DNA from: Chloroflexota bacterium
GTDB lineage: Bacteria > Chloroflexota > Anaerolineae > UBA1429
Length of the DNA stretch: 64,000 bases
Assembly (NCBI GenBank): GCA_019873625.1
Contig: JAIOAW010000008.1
Location: forward strand, 25,863 to 89,862
Direction of reading: 5' to 3'
How positions within the stretch are numbered: the stretch's first letter is position 1; every line of letters begins with the position of its first letter. Made by a program: the position numbers and the translations under genes. Under the pieces are notes generated by a model, which made no database searches, was not told where the DNA came from, and worked only from the letters and a program-made list of their open reading frames with translations. Of the stretch, positions 14,182 to 23,168 are shown in pieces.

Positions 14182-16443
14182 ATGAAACGCAAAACAACCC
14201 CTCGCAAAAAGGCCCCGCCGCCCAAACATCCGGCGATTCCTTGGAAAGAGATCGCCGGCACGCTTGGACGTTGGCTGCGCCGCCAGGAACTATGGGGCCT
14301 GGTCATCACCGTGCTCGGCGCGATGACGCTCGTCGCGCTGACCTCGCGCGACCAAGGGGCCTTGGGCCAGGCTTGGTCGCTCGCCCTGCGCCGTGCCTTT
14401 GGCCTGGGCGCCTACCCGCTTGCCGTGATCCTCATCGTGGGGGGACTCTTTCTTATGGTGCGCAATGCCCTGCAATCCTCTTGGCGCCCGCGCTGGCAGG
14501 CCGTGGTCGGGTGGGAACTCGTCTTCTTTGGCCTACTCGGGTTCATCCACATCCTGGCCAAGGCCTCGCCGCTCACCTTGGCCGAAGAGGGCAAGCGCGG
14601 CGGGTTCATCGGCTGGGCCTTGTGGCGCCTCATGGTGCCCTACTTGGGCAAAGCGCCCAGCGCTTTTCTTCTCTTTTTGGTCATCCTTGGGGGAGTGTAT
14701 CTCGCTTCGGGCGTCCCTTGGGCCAAGGTCGTCTGGGGAGTGCGTTGGGCCTGGGCGCAAATCGGCATGCGCTGGCGTGCTCGCGTTGTGCGGCGGCGCC
14801 TCGCCGAACGGCAGGCTGCCTCCGCGGAACGGGCCGCGGGAGCGGCACCCCGGGCGCCCCGCAAAGCCGCGCCGGAACCCGCGCCGCGCCCCGCGCCGTC
14901 CCCCTCGCTCAAAGGGGAGGCACCCTCACTGCCCGCGCAGGAACCCTCTTTTCTCCACCCCGATGCGCCCCCCGAGGCGCTCCCGCCGCTCACCCTCCTT
15001 TCGCCCGACCGCACCGTAGAAAGCGATGAGGCCGAGGCCCGTGAACGCGCCCGCCTCATCGAAGAGACGTTGGCCGCCTTCGGCATCCCGGCGGAGGTGG
15101 TGGAGTGGAACCGAGGGCCGGTGGTTACGCAGTTCGGCGTGGAGCCGGGGTTCGTCGAACGGCCCGACCGCGACGGCACGCCGCGCCGCCAAAAGGTGCG
15201 TGTGAGCCAGATTTTGGCCTTGCAAAACGACCTGGCCTTAGCCCTGGCGGCGGTGCCCATCCGCATCGAGGCCCCCGTGCCGGGGCGATCGCTCGTGGGC
15301 ATCGAGGTGCCCAACGAGGTCAAGGCCACGGTGGGCCTGCGCGGCGTGATGGAATCTCCCCAATTCCGGCAGATGCGCTCGCCCTTGCGCCTGGCGCTGG
15401 GGCGCAGCGTCTCTGGCGAGCCGGTGGTGGCCGACCTGACGGCTATGCCGCACCTGCTCATCGCCGGGGCCACGGGCACGGGCAAGAGCGTCTGCCTGAA
15501 CGCCATCCTCATCGCGCTCCTGTGCCAAAATACGCCGGAGCAACTCCGCCTTTTGCTCATTGACCCCAAACGCGTCGAGTTCACGGCCTATAACGGCATC
15601 CCGCACCTCCTCTCGCCCGTGGTGGTGGAGCCGGAGCGGGTGGTCTCGGCGCTGAAATGGGTGGTGCGCGAGATGGAACGGCGCTACCGCGAGTTCGCCC
15701 AGGTGGGCGCTCGCAACCTGGCGGCCTATAACCGCACCGTGGCCAAGCGCCGCGCGGCACCGCTCCCGATGATCGTGGTGATCATTGACGAACTGGCCGA
15801 CCTGATGCTCGCCGCGCCGGAGGAGGTGGAGCGCACCATCTGCCGCATCGCCCAAATGGCCCGCGCCACGGGGATCCATCTCGTCATCGCCACGCAGCGC
15901 CCTTCGGTAGACGTGGTAACGGGCCTCATCAAGGCCAACTTTCCGGCGCGCATCAGTTTCGCCGTGAGTTCCCAGGTAGATTCGCGCGTGGTGCTCGATG
16001 CCCCCGGCGCCGAAAAACTCTTGGGGCGCGGCGATATGCTCTTTATGGCGCCCGATTCGCCGCGCCTTCAACGCATCCAGGGGTGTTTCGTCTCCGACCA
16101 AGAGGTGCGCAACGTGGTCAACTTTTGGCGCGCGCGGGCGGCACAAGGGGTGCAGGAACCCTTGCCGCTCCAAGAGGAGGCCCCTCCTTGGGAATCTGCC
16201 GAGGCCGAGGCAGAGGAGGATGACGAACTTTTGCAAAGGGCCATCGCCTTGGTGCGCGAACGGCGCCAGGCCTCGGCCTCGTTCCTCCAGCGCCATATGC
16301 GCATCGGCTACCCGCGCGCGGCGCGGCTGATGGATCAACTGGAAAAGATGGGCATCGTCGGCCCGGTGGAGGCGGGTGGCCGTTCGCGCGTGGTGCTCGA
16401 CGCGGAGGGCAAGCCGCTCACTTCCCCGAACGAGGAGGCCTAG
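14182..16443 (+). CDS. ftsK: FtsK/SpoIIIE DNA translocase
   Basis: DNA motor of 753 aa that clears chromosome ends from the division septum. The N-terminus has about four membrane spans (residues 38-190), then a Pro/Ala-rich linker, the alpha domain (about 280-400), and the motor with Walker A GATGTGKSVCLNAIL (Lys435) and Walker B MIVVIIDELADLM. The C-terminal winged-helix gamma domain (about 690-745, FLQRHMRIGYPRAARLMDQL) recognises polar KOPS/SRS-like sequences. It ends 13 bp before the glycyl-radical enzyme gene, so read-through is likely. Confidence 0.96.
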   Translation: MKRKTTPRKKAPPPKHPAIPWKEIAGTLGRWLRRQELWGLVITVLGAMTLVALTSRDQGALGQAWSLALRRAFGLGAYPLAVILIVGGLFLMVRNALQSSWRPRWQAVVGWELVFFGLLGFIHILAKASPLTLAEEGKRGGFIGWALWRLMVPYLGKAPSAFLLFLVILGGVYLASGVPWAKVVWGVRWAWAQIGMRWRARVVRRRLAERQAASAERAAGAAPRAPRKAAPEPAPRPAPSPSLKGEAPSLPAQEPSFLHPDAPPEALPPLTLLSPDRTVESDEAEARERARLIEETLAAFGIPAEVVEWNRGPVVTQFGVEPGFVERPDRDGTPRRQKVRVSQILALQNDLALALAAVPIRIEAPVPGRSLVGIEVPNEVKATVGLRGVMESPQFRQMRSPLRLALGRSVSGEPVVADLTAMPHLLIAGATGTGKSVCLNAILIALLCQNTPEQLRLLLIDPKRVEFTAYNGIPHLLSPVVVEPERVVSALKWVVREMERRYREFAQVGARNLAAYNRTVAKRRAAPLPMIVVIIDELADLMLAAPEEVERTICRIAQMARATGIHLVIATQRPSVDVVTGLIKANFPARISFAVSSQVDSRVVLDAPGAEKLLGRGDMLFMAPDSPRLQRIQGCFVSDQEVRNVVNFWRARAAQGVQEPLPLQEEAPPWESAEAEAEEDDELLQRAIALVRERRQASASFLQRHMRIGYPRAARLMDQLEKMGIVGPVEAGGRSRVVLDAEGKPLTSPNEEA

Positions 16444-16456
16444 AAGGGGATAACCC

Positions 16457-18820
16457 ATGCTGACCGACCGCGTGCAGAGGCTCCGCCAGAGGAGTTTTGA
16501 GGCCGAACCGAGCCTTTCGGGCGAGAGGGCCAGGCTCATCACCGAGTTCTACCGCGCCAACGAGGGCAAGCACTCGCCGCCCGTGATGCGCGCCCTGGCC
16601 TTCTACCACCTCTGCGCCCACAAGACGATTTACCTCGGCGAGGACGAACTCATCGTGGGCGAACGCGGCCCCTTCCCCAAGGCCACGCCCACCTACCCCG
16701 AACTCACCTGCCACAGCCTGGACGATTTGCAGACCCTCCACTCGCGCCCCAAGACGCGCTATACCGTGAGCGATGAGACCTTCCGCCTCTATGAGGAGGA
16801 GATCATCCCCTACTGGTGGGGGCGTTCAATGCGCGACCGCATTTTCGAACGTATGGAACCGGAATGGCTGGGTTGCTACCACGCCGGCCTTTTCACCGAG
16901 TTTATGGAGCAACGCGCCCCCGGCCACACCTCGCTGGATGGCAAAATCTACCAAAAGGGCCTGCTCGACTTTAAGCGAGAGATCGCCGCAAGCCTCGCCA
17001 AACTCGATTTTGCCCGCGACCCCTTGGCCCACGATAAGCGCGAAGAACTCGTGGCGATGGATATCGCCTGCGATGCGGCCATCCTTTTTGCCGAGCGATA
17101 TGCCGCCCTGGCCGAAGAGATGGCCGCCCGCGAGGAGCGCCCCGAACGGCGGCGCGAGTTGCGGCGCATCGCCCAAGTGTGCCGCTGGGTGCCCGCCCAC
17201 GCCCCGCGCGACTTTTGGGAAGCGCTCCAGATGTATTGGTTCATCCATCTGGGCGTCATCACCGAACTGAACGGGTGGGATGCCTTCAACCCCGGCCATT
17301 TGGATCAGCACCTTTATCCCTTTTACCAGCGCGGCCTGCGCGAGGGCACGCTCACGCGCGAGGAGGCCAAGGAACTCCTCTCCTGCTTGTGGATCAAATT
17401 CAACAATCAGCCGGCTCCCCCCAAGGTGGGCGTGACGGCCGCCGAAAGCGGCACGTATAACGACTTCGTGAACATCAACATCGGCGGCCTGGCGGCGGAT
17501 GGCTCCGATGGGGTGAACGACCTCTCTTACCTCCTCCTCGAAGTGGTGGATGAGATTCATCTCCTCCAGCCGGGTTGCAATATCCAGCTCAGCCGCCGCA
17601 ACCCCGACCGTTTTCTGGAGGCAGCCTGCCGGGTCATCCGCAAAGGGTACGGCTATCCTTCGGTGTTCAATGCCGACCTCGTGGTGGAAGAGTTGGTGCG
17701 TATGGGCAAGGATATCGCCGATGCGCGCCAGGGCGGCACAAGCGGCTGTGTGGAGACGGGTTGCTTCGGCAAAGAGGCCTACATCCTCACGGGGTACCTC
17801 AATCTGCCCAAAGTGCTGGAACTCGCCTTGAACGACGGCGTGGACCCCCTCACGGGGAAGCGACTTGGCCCCCAAACGGGCGACCCCAGGGCCTTCCGCA
17901 CGTTTGAGGAGGTGATGGCCGCCTTTGAGGCGCAATTGCGGCACGTCATCGAGGTCAAAATCCGTGGGAACCAGGTCATCGAGCGGATGTACGCCACGAC
18001 GATGCCGGCGCCCTTCCTTTCGGTGGTGATTGACGATTGCATCGCCAAGGGGATGGACTATAACGCCGGCGGGGCGCGCTACAATACGAGTTACATCCAG
18101 GGCGTGGGCATCGGCACCGTGACGGATAGCCTCGCCGCCCTCGCTCAGCACGTGTTTGACGAGCGCACCGTTACGATGGCCGATCTCCTCGAGGCCCTGA
18201 GGGGCAACTTCCGCGGCCAAGAGGCGCTCAGGGCCTTGCTCCTCAACCGCACCCACCGTTATGGGAACGATGACGATTATGCCGATGCCCTGATGCGGCG
18301 CGCCTTTGACGCCTTCTACCGGCTGGTGGAGGGGCGCCCCAACACGCGCGGCGGCGAATACCACATCGATATGTTGCCCACCACCTGCCACATCTATTTT
18401 GGGGTGATGACCGGCGCCACGCCCGACGGCCGCCTGGCCCACCAACCCCTCTCCGAGGGCATCTCCCCCGTGCAGGGGGCCGATCGGCGCGGCCCCACGG
18501 CGGTGATCCGCTCCGCCGCCAAGATGGATCACGTGCGCACCGGCGGCACGCTCCTCAACCAAAAGTTTATGCCGCGCCTCCTCGAGACCGACGAGGGCTT
18601 GGCGAACCTGGCGCAACTCATCCGCACCTATTTTGCCCTGGGCGGGCACCACATCCAATTCAACGTGGTGAGCGCCGAGACGCTCCGCGAGGCCCAACGG
18701 CGCCCGCAAGATTACCGCGACCTCATCGTACGCGTGGCGGGCTACAGCGACTACTTCTGCGACCTGGGCCGCGACCTGCAAGAGGAGATCATCTCTCGCA
18801 CGGAGCAGGCGAGTTTTTGA
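16457..18820 (+). CDS. hypD: Glycyl-radical enzyme, trans-4-hydroxy-L-proline dehydratase type
   Basis: 787-aa glycyl-radical enzyme. The thiyl Cys431 and Glu433 lie in GTSGCVETGCFG; the radical Gly762 is in RVAGYSDYF. As recalled for Clostridioides difficile HypD, the active-site residues F152, H160, D278, S334, D339, F340, C434, E436, Y450 and G765 all reappear here shifted by three: F149, H157, D275, S331, D336, F337, C431, E433, Y447, G762. That strongly favours t4L-hydroxyproline dehydratase (giving pyrroline-5-carboxylate) over pyruvate formate-lyase or diol dehydratases. Not to be confused with hydrogenase HypD. AGAAGGGG precedes the ATG. No proC follows it; the activase is at 3033-3995. 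The HypD numbering comes from memory and should be checked by alignment. Confidence 0.82.
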   Translation: MLTDRVQRLRQRSFEAEPSLSGERARLITEFYRANEGKHSPPVMRALAFYHLCAHKTIYLGEDELIVGERGPFPKATPTYPELTCHSLDDLQTLHSRPKTRYTVSDETFRLYEEEIIPYWWGRSMRDRIFERMEPEWLGCYHAGLFTEFMEQRAPGHTSLDGKIYQKGLLDFKREIAASLAKLDFARDPLAHDKREELVAMDIACDAAILFAERYAALAEEMAAREERPERRRELRRIAQVCRWVPAHAPRDFWEALQMYWFIHLGVITELNGWDAFNPGHLDQHLYPFYQRGLREGTLTREEAKELLSCLWIKFNNQPAPPKVGVTAAESGTYNDFVNINIGGLAADGSDGVNDLSYLLLEVVDEIHLLQPGCNIQLSRRNPDRFLEAACRVIRKGYGYPSVFNADLVVEELVRMGKDIADARQGGTSGCVETGCFGKEAYILTGYLNLPKVLELALNDGVDPLTGKRLGPQTGDPRAFRTFEEVMAAFEAQLRHVIEVKIRGNQVIERMYATTMPAPFLSVVIDDCIAKGMDYNAGGARYNTSYIQGVGIGTVTDSLAALAQHVFDERTVTMADLLEALRGNFRGQEALRALLLNRTHRYGNDDDYADALMRRAFDAFYRLVEGRPNTRGGEYHIDMLPTTCHIYFGVMTGATPDGRLAHQPLSEGISPVQGADRRGPTAVIRSAAKMDHVRTGGTLLNQKFMPRLLETDEGLANLAQLIRTYFALGGHHIQFNVVSAETLREAQRRPQDYRDLIVRVAGYSDYFCDLGRDLQEEIISRTEQASF

Positions 18821-18889
18821 GGCGTAGGACGAGCCGTCGCTCCCCGCACCCGCGTGTTGCGCTAGCCCTGATGGGGACCCAATGGCACG

Positions 18890-20440
18890 TTACCCCCTCA
18901 ACCTCGCCAGGGCCTGAAAATCCTCTCGGACGTGCTCGTACAGGCGTTTGTAGAGCGCGAAATACTCCATATAGAGGACGTGGCGGGAGGGGTCGGGGGC
19001 CATCGGCTCGATGTATTCGGCCCACTCGCGCGCCACGTCGAAACCGGGCAAAACCCCCGTGGCCACGCCGGCGAGGATGGCATCGCCGTAGGGCGCACCC
19101 GTGCGTCGCTTGACGAGGACGATGGGCACGTCGAACACATCGCAGATGATCTGCCGCCACAGGCGGCTCACCGCGCCGCCCTCGTTGAGCACCAGGGGGA
19201 ACTGAATCGGCAGGCCCGATTCCTTGATGAGGCGGTAGGAGTCATACATCGCATAGGCCACGGCCTCCATCATAGCCCGTACCAGGTGCCCCCGCCCATG
19301 GTGGAGCGACAGGCCGAACACCACGCCGCGCGCCTGCACATCCCAAATGGGGGTGCGCTCGCCCATCAAAAAGGGCAAGACGAGGAGGCCCTCGCTGCCG
19401 GGCGGCACGCGCTCCGCCTCGGCGTTCAAGAGGTCATAGACCGGAGTGCCGCCCTGCCGTTCAGCCTCCATCTCGGCGCGGGCGAACTGATCGCGCAGAT
19501 AGCGGATGGAAAGGCCACCCGTCATCGTAGTGGGGATGGTTACAAAGGTGTGCGCCGAATCCACCGTGTAGGCGCAGTTGATCATCACCCGCCCCACGTC
19601 GGAAAAGATAAAGTCGAGGCGGTTGTGCACCACGCCAAAGTTCCCCACGCTCCCCAGGTTCGATTGGATGGCCCCCGGCGCGATGGCCCCGGCCCCCACC
19701 CAGCCGGCGTTGCAATCCACCTGGCCGGCGGCCACCGGCGTGCCGGCGGCTAGGCCCGTCTCCTCGGCGGCCTCCGGCGTCAGTTCGCCCACGATATCGG
19801 TGCAGTCATACAGAGGGGGCATCATCTCCAAAGGGATGCCGATGGCCTCCAGCAAATCCGCCTGGTAGCGCCGTTCGCGCAGGTTGTAGGCCGGGCCATA
19901 AAACCCCGCGCCGGAATGGTGCAGGGCCGGGGCGCCGGTGAGCCGCCGCGTGATGTAGCCATCTATGGTCAGGGCCTTATCCACCTGGCGGAAGAGTTCG
20001 GGCCGGTGGCGCATCTCCCAGATGAGGTTGACGAGCGTGGGGTGATCCTCCAGGCGGTTGCCGGAGACCTGAAAGAGATAGTCCTCGCCGAACTCGCGCC
20101 TCAACCAGGCCACCTCCTCGGTGGCGCGGCGATCCATCAGGTTGTAGGCGTTCGCCAACGGTCGGCCGGTGCGATCCACCAGTACGAGTGAGGGCAGCGC
20201 CGAGGAGACGGCCACAGCGCGCACCTCGCGCGCTGTGGCGCCGGCCTGCGCCATCACCTGGCGGATCAACCGGCAGGCGATGGGCCAATAGAGTTGGGCA
20301 TCGTGCTCCGACCAGCCGGGGTGTTGGTGGATAAAGGGGTACTCCTCAAAGGCAAAGCCGAGCACCTCGCCCTCCGTATTGATGAGGCAGGCTTTGGCTC
20401 CGCCCGTGCCGTAATCCATCCCGAGGAGATACGCGGCCAT
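18890..20440 (-). CDS. FGGY-family carbohydrate kinase
   Basis: Sugar kinase of 516 aa, xylulokinase/gluconokinase-like. It shows the N-terminal phosphate-binding loop [18 protein letters not shown], the substrate region [15 protein letters not shown] and the second ATPase-fold half with [19 protein letters not shown] and [19 protein letters not shown]. The ATG at 20440 has AGGAGG six bases ahead. It is convergent with the glycyl-radical enzyme gene and alone in its unit. It is clearly different from the xylulokinase at 49043, so its substrate is likely another pentulose, hexulose or polyol. Confidence 0.9.
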   Translation of the reverse strand: MAAYLLGMDYGTGGAKACLINTEGEVLGFAFEEYPFIHQHPGWSEHDAQLYWPIACRLIRQVMAQAGATAREVRAVAVSSALPSLVLVDRTGRPLANAYNLMDRRATEEVAWLRREFGEDYLFQVSGNRLEDHPTLVNLIWEMRHRPELFRQVDKALTIDGYITRRLTGAPALHHSGAGFYGPAYNLRERRYQADLLEAIGIPLEMMPPLYDCTDIVGELTPEAAEETGLAAGTPVAAGQVDCNAGWVGAGAIAPGAIQSNLGSVGNFGVVHNRLDFIFSDVGRVMINCAYTVDSAHTFVTIPTTMTGGLSIRYLRDQFARAEMEAERQGGTPVYDLLNAEAERVPPGSEGLLVLPFLMGERTPIWDVQARGVVFGLSLHHGRGHLVRAMMEAVAYAMYDSYRLIKESGLPIQFPLVLNEGGAVSRLWRQIICDVFDVPIVLVKRRTGAPYGDAILAGVATGVLPGFDVAREWAEYIEPMAPDPSRHVLYMEYFALYKRLYEHVREDFQALARLRG

Positions 20441-20608
20441 TTCTTCCCTCCTATGCCACGCCTTTGTTCGAGAACGCCAAGCGCCCTTAGGATACCTCGA
20501 AAATATGAAGCGCGGAAGCCCTGCCTCCGCCCCTTCTCTGAAGCGGGGCTTCAAAAGGGAACGCAGAGGCACAAGGGCAAAACAAAATCTCGCCTGCAGG
20601 AGGGTTTG

Positions 20609-21433
20609 CTACGGCGCGGCGCCATCGGGAAGGGGCAGGCCTGCCTGGCGCAGGGCGGCGCACATCGCCCTCATCCACGGCTCAAGCGCGCGGATATCCA
20701 GCGCCTCTTTGGGGCGCGCGCCACGGTAGATAGCCAAGGCCGCCTCGATGGGCGGGCGCAGGCCCTCCGCGAGGTGCGCCAGCGCCCATTCGCCCCCTTC
20801 CGCCTTGGAGAGAATGCGCCCCTCGCGCAGATAGGCGAGCGTCCGGCACATATTCAGGATGGCGTAGGTGGGGTTTTCCGCCAGGCGCTCCAGGCCCCAG
20901 CCCACATCCTCGGCGATGGAGGCCAGATAGTCCTCCCTCGGCACGGGCGGAAAGACCTCCGCAATGGGCGCCCCCGCCAGGCACACCCCCCTTGCGCGGA
21001 GCACCGTGATGTGCGCGGCCAGGTCGGGGTCGCGGGGCGTGGGGCCTTCCCACCGCCTCCACCCCTCGCCGGCGAGGTCTTGCGCGTATTGGGCGCGCCA
21101 GGCCTCGCTATAGTGCAAATCAAACGGCGTGGGGTACTGCCAAGGGGCGAGGTGGGGCCGGGCGAGGAAACTCACCTCAATGGGCGCGGGCCGGCCTGAG
21201 AGGTTCAAAAGGGAGGCGATGATCTCCCGCTTGGCCTCCAGAGGTAGCGGCGTTTCGGTTACGACGAGGAGGTCAAGGTCGCTGGAGGCGGGGTTGAAAC
21301 AACCCATGGCGAGCGACCCGTGAAGGTAGGCTCCCACGAACCCCTCGCCCAAAATCTGTTGTATCCCCTCGATGAACCGTTCGATTTGGTCGCGCACCGC
21401 TTGCGGGGCGCTTTCCCACGCGTAGGGGGGCAT
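20609..21433 (-). CDS. ANT(3'')/ANT(9)-like nucleotidyltransferase
   Basis: 274-aa protein of the aminoglycoside O-adenylyltransferase class. The nucleotidyltransferase motif is YLHGSLAMGCFNPASSDLDL (Gly-Ser plus the D-x-D metal pair, residues about 37-56), followed by the helical DUF4111-type C-terminal domain (EDVGWGLERLAENPTYAILN). This layout is that of AadA/ANT(9) enzymes, but the sequence is not close enough by eye to claim streptomycin or spectinomycin resistance. It starts 3 bp after the MFS gene ends, so the two form an operon, a pairing that suits drug handling. Confidence 0.8.
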   Translation of the reverse strand: MPPYAWESAPQAVRDQIERFIEGIQQILGEGFVGAYLHGSLAMGCFNPASSDLDLLVVTETPLPLEAKREIIASLLNLSGRPAPIEVSFLARPHLAPWQYPTPFDLHYSEAWRAQYAQDLAGEGWRRWEGPTPRDPDLAAHITVLRARGVCLAGAPIAEVFPPVPREDYLASIAEDVGWGLERLAENPTYAILNMCRTLAYLREGRILSKAEGGEWALAHLAEGLRPPIEAALAIYRGARPKEALDIRALEPWMRAMCAALRQAGLPLPDGAAP

Positions 21434-21436
21434 CGC

Positions 21437-22786
21437 TCACCCCTTGGCTAAAATGCGGCCGCCCGCCAGGGCGCTTTCCGTCTCGGGCATCTCTTCGCGC
21501 CGCGCAAAGGCTCCACGCAGGATGAGGCTCAAGAACATCAGCCCGCCCATCCCACGACCGATGGTGGAAAGGATGAGGTTCACGGTAAACCCGTAGCGCG
21601 CATAGATGATCCCCGCCGGCAGGGGGCCAAGGATGGCGGCCACCCCCACCACCATATTGAAAAAGGCGATATACTGCGCCCGATAGCGCGCCGGCGTGAT
21701 GCGCAAAAGGAGCGCCGTGGCCGCGACGTGCACCCCGGCCCAGGCGATGTTCCCATAGGAGCGCACCAGGCCCACGGTGAAAGGCGTCCGCGCAAAGATC
21801 CAGAAAAAGGGCATCAGGGGCACGAGGAGCATCCCCACCATCGTGACGCGTTCCGGCCCTTTGCGGTCCACAAGGGGCCCGGCCAGCCGCACCGCCACGA
21901 CGTTCACGATAGTGCTGACGGTGGCCAGGAGCGAGATGGTATCCACCTGGAAGCCCAGCGTCTGCACCATATGCACGGTAAAGAACGGCCCCGAAAGTTG
22001 GATGCCTACGTTCCACACGAAATGGATGAGGCAGTAAAAGAGAAAGAAGCGGTCGCGGATAAAGTGTCGGAACCCCTCGCGGAAGCCGGCTCCCTGGCCG
22101 TGTTTGATACTTTCCGGCGCCTCTGGCTCGGGGATGCGCGCGTAGAACGAGGTGGCCACAAAGCCGATGAGCGCCGCGAGGGCGATGGTGACCTGGTAAC
22201 CCTGCATCCCGCCGATGGCCTTGATCATCCACCCGGCCAGGGGGATGATCCCCACGCGCACCAGGTTGGCGGCCATCATCTGCAAGCCTACGAACCGCCC
22301 GCGCACCCCGATGGGCACGATATCGCCAAAGAGGGAATTCGCCGCCGGCGTGGAGAGGGAACCCATCAGCGCTTGGATGGCAATGAGCACCACATAGGCC
22401 CACGCCGCCGCTGGCCCCTGCAAGAGAAAGGGGATGCACACCGTGAGGAGCAAACACAGCCGGCCGATACCCCCGCCCCCTAAGATGACCCACAGTTTGC
22501 GCCGCCCGGTGCGAGCCACCAGCCAGGCCCCGATAAGCGGCGCGAGGAGCGAGAGGGCGCTGTTGATAGAAGAGCGCATCCCAACCAGCGTAGAAGAGGC
22601 CCCCAAGGCCAAAAAGTAGAGGACCTCGAAATCCGCATAGAACCCACCGCTGAGGGCCGAAAACAGATTATCGAGCCAGAGCATCCGCATACCGTGGCGC
22701 TGGGGCGGCGTAGCCCCCTCCACGGGGTAGGGCTGGGTTATGAGTTGCTGGATGACGCGCCAGCGCCTTTTGAGGGCCTCTCGCAC
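21437..22786 (-). CDS. MFS transporter
   Basis: 449-aa major facilitator with about 12 membrane spans. The N-terminal half carries LIGAWLVARTGRRKLW, the loop 2-3 Gly/Arg motif; repeated hydrophobic spans include LCLLLTVCIPFLL and ILGPLPAGIIYARYGFTV. The start is GTG at 22786 with GAGGAG upstream. It is followed after 3 bp by the nucleotidyltransferase. The transported compound is unknown; export of a drug or sugar are both possible. Confidence 0.85.
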   Translation of the reverse strand: MREALKRRWRVIQQLITQPYPVEGATPPQRHGMRMLWLDNLFSALSGGFYADFEVLYFLALGASSTLVGMRSSINSALSLLAPLIGAWLVARTGRRKLWVILGGGGIGRLCLLLTVCIPFLLQGPAAAWAYVVLIAIQALMGSLSTPAANSLFGDIVPIGVRGRFVGLQMMAANLVRVGIIPLAGWMIKAIGGMQGYQVTIALAALIGFVATSFYARIPEPEAPESIKHGQGAGFREGFRHFIRDRFFLFYCLIHFVWNVGIQLSGPFFTVHMVQTLGFQVDTISLLATVSTIVNVVAVRLAGPLVDRKGPERVTMVGMLLVPLMPFFWIFARTPFTVGLVRSYGNIAWAGVHVAATALLLRITPARYRAQYIAFFNMVVGVAAILGPLPAGIIYARYGFTVNLILSTIGRGMGGLMFLSLILRGAFARREEMPETESALAGGRILAKG

Positions 22787-22881
22787 AGCGTCTCCTCAGG
22801 TGAGCGGTTCACCCTGGGGGAATCATTACCGCGAAAGTATAGCCAGAAGGGGGCCAGTTGTCACGTTGGCCTATGCCGGCT

Positions 22882-23069
22882 CCCCCCCTCACCCTGGCCC
22901 TCTATCCTTCCGCAGGTTTTGAACCTGCGGGAGGGTTGGGATGTGGAGCGCGGGCCTCTGGCCCGCACGCGAGGCGGTAGCCTCGCGCTCCCCCTCACCC
23001 TGACCCTCTCCCACTCGACGTGGGAGAGGGAACGCCACACGGCAGGTACCTCGTGCTCCGAGGCCCTTC
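22882..23069 (+). repeat. Composite palindromic repeat, copy 1
   Basis: Four hairpins in a row: CCGCAGGTT/AACCTGCGG (22910-22930), GCGGGCC/GGCCCGC, GCGAGGC/GCCTCGC, and CCCTCTCCCAC (23004-23014) with GTGGGAGAGGG (23020-23030). The last is followed by AACGCCACACGGCAGG, also present in copies 2 and 3. It resembles REP/BIME or a small MITE. Confidence 0.8.
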
Positions 23070-23105
23070 GCAAGGGCGTGGTCTCCACTGCCCCGTACCC
23101 TCTCT

Positions 23106-23133
23106 TTGAACCTCTGCTGCTTTCGGCTATTAT
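23106..23133 (+). promoter_or_regulatory. Candidate promoter of the GH42-like gene
   Basis: TTGAAC (23106-23111), 16-bp spacer, TATTAT (23128-23133), about 35 bp upstream of the ATG at 23169. Confidence 0.5.
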
Positions 23134-23168
23134 TGAAGTCATCCTAGCCCATCTCGAGGAGGAGCAAG

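Larger units (their letters stand above)
22787..23168. other. Intergenic region between divergent genes
   Basis: 382 bp without a gene between the divergent MFS and glycosidase genes. It contains one composite palindromic repeat (22882-23069) and the glycosidase promoter near 23106-23133; no RNA gene was recognised. Confidence 0.7.

Noticed and set aside
16457..18820. Pyruvate formate-lyase (pflB) for the glycyl-radical enzyme
   Set aside because: PFL has two adjacent catalytic Cys; this protein has the single Cys with GCVE typical of dehydratases, plus the HypD-like pocket residues.
20441..20608. Small gene or RNA upstream of the FGGY kinase
   Set aside because: Only a weak interrupted hairpin (GCCCC ... 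GGGGC) and no coherent small frame with a ribosome site.
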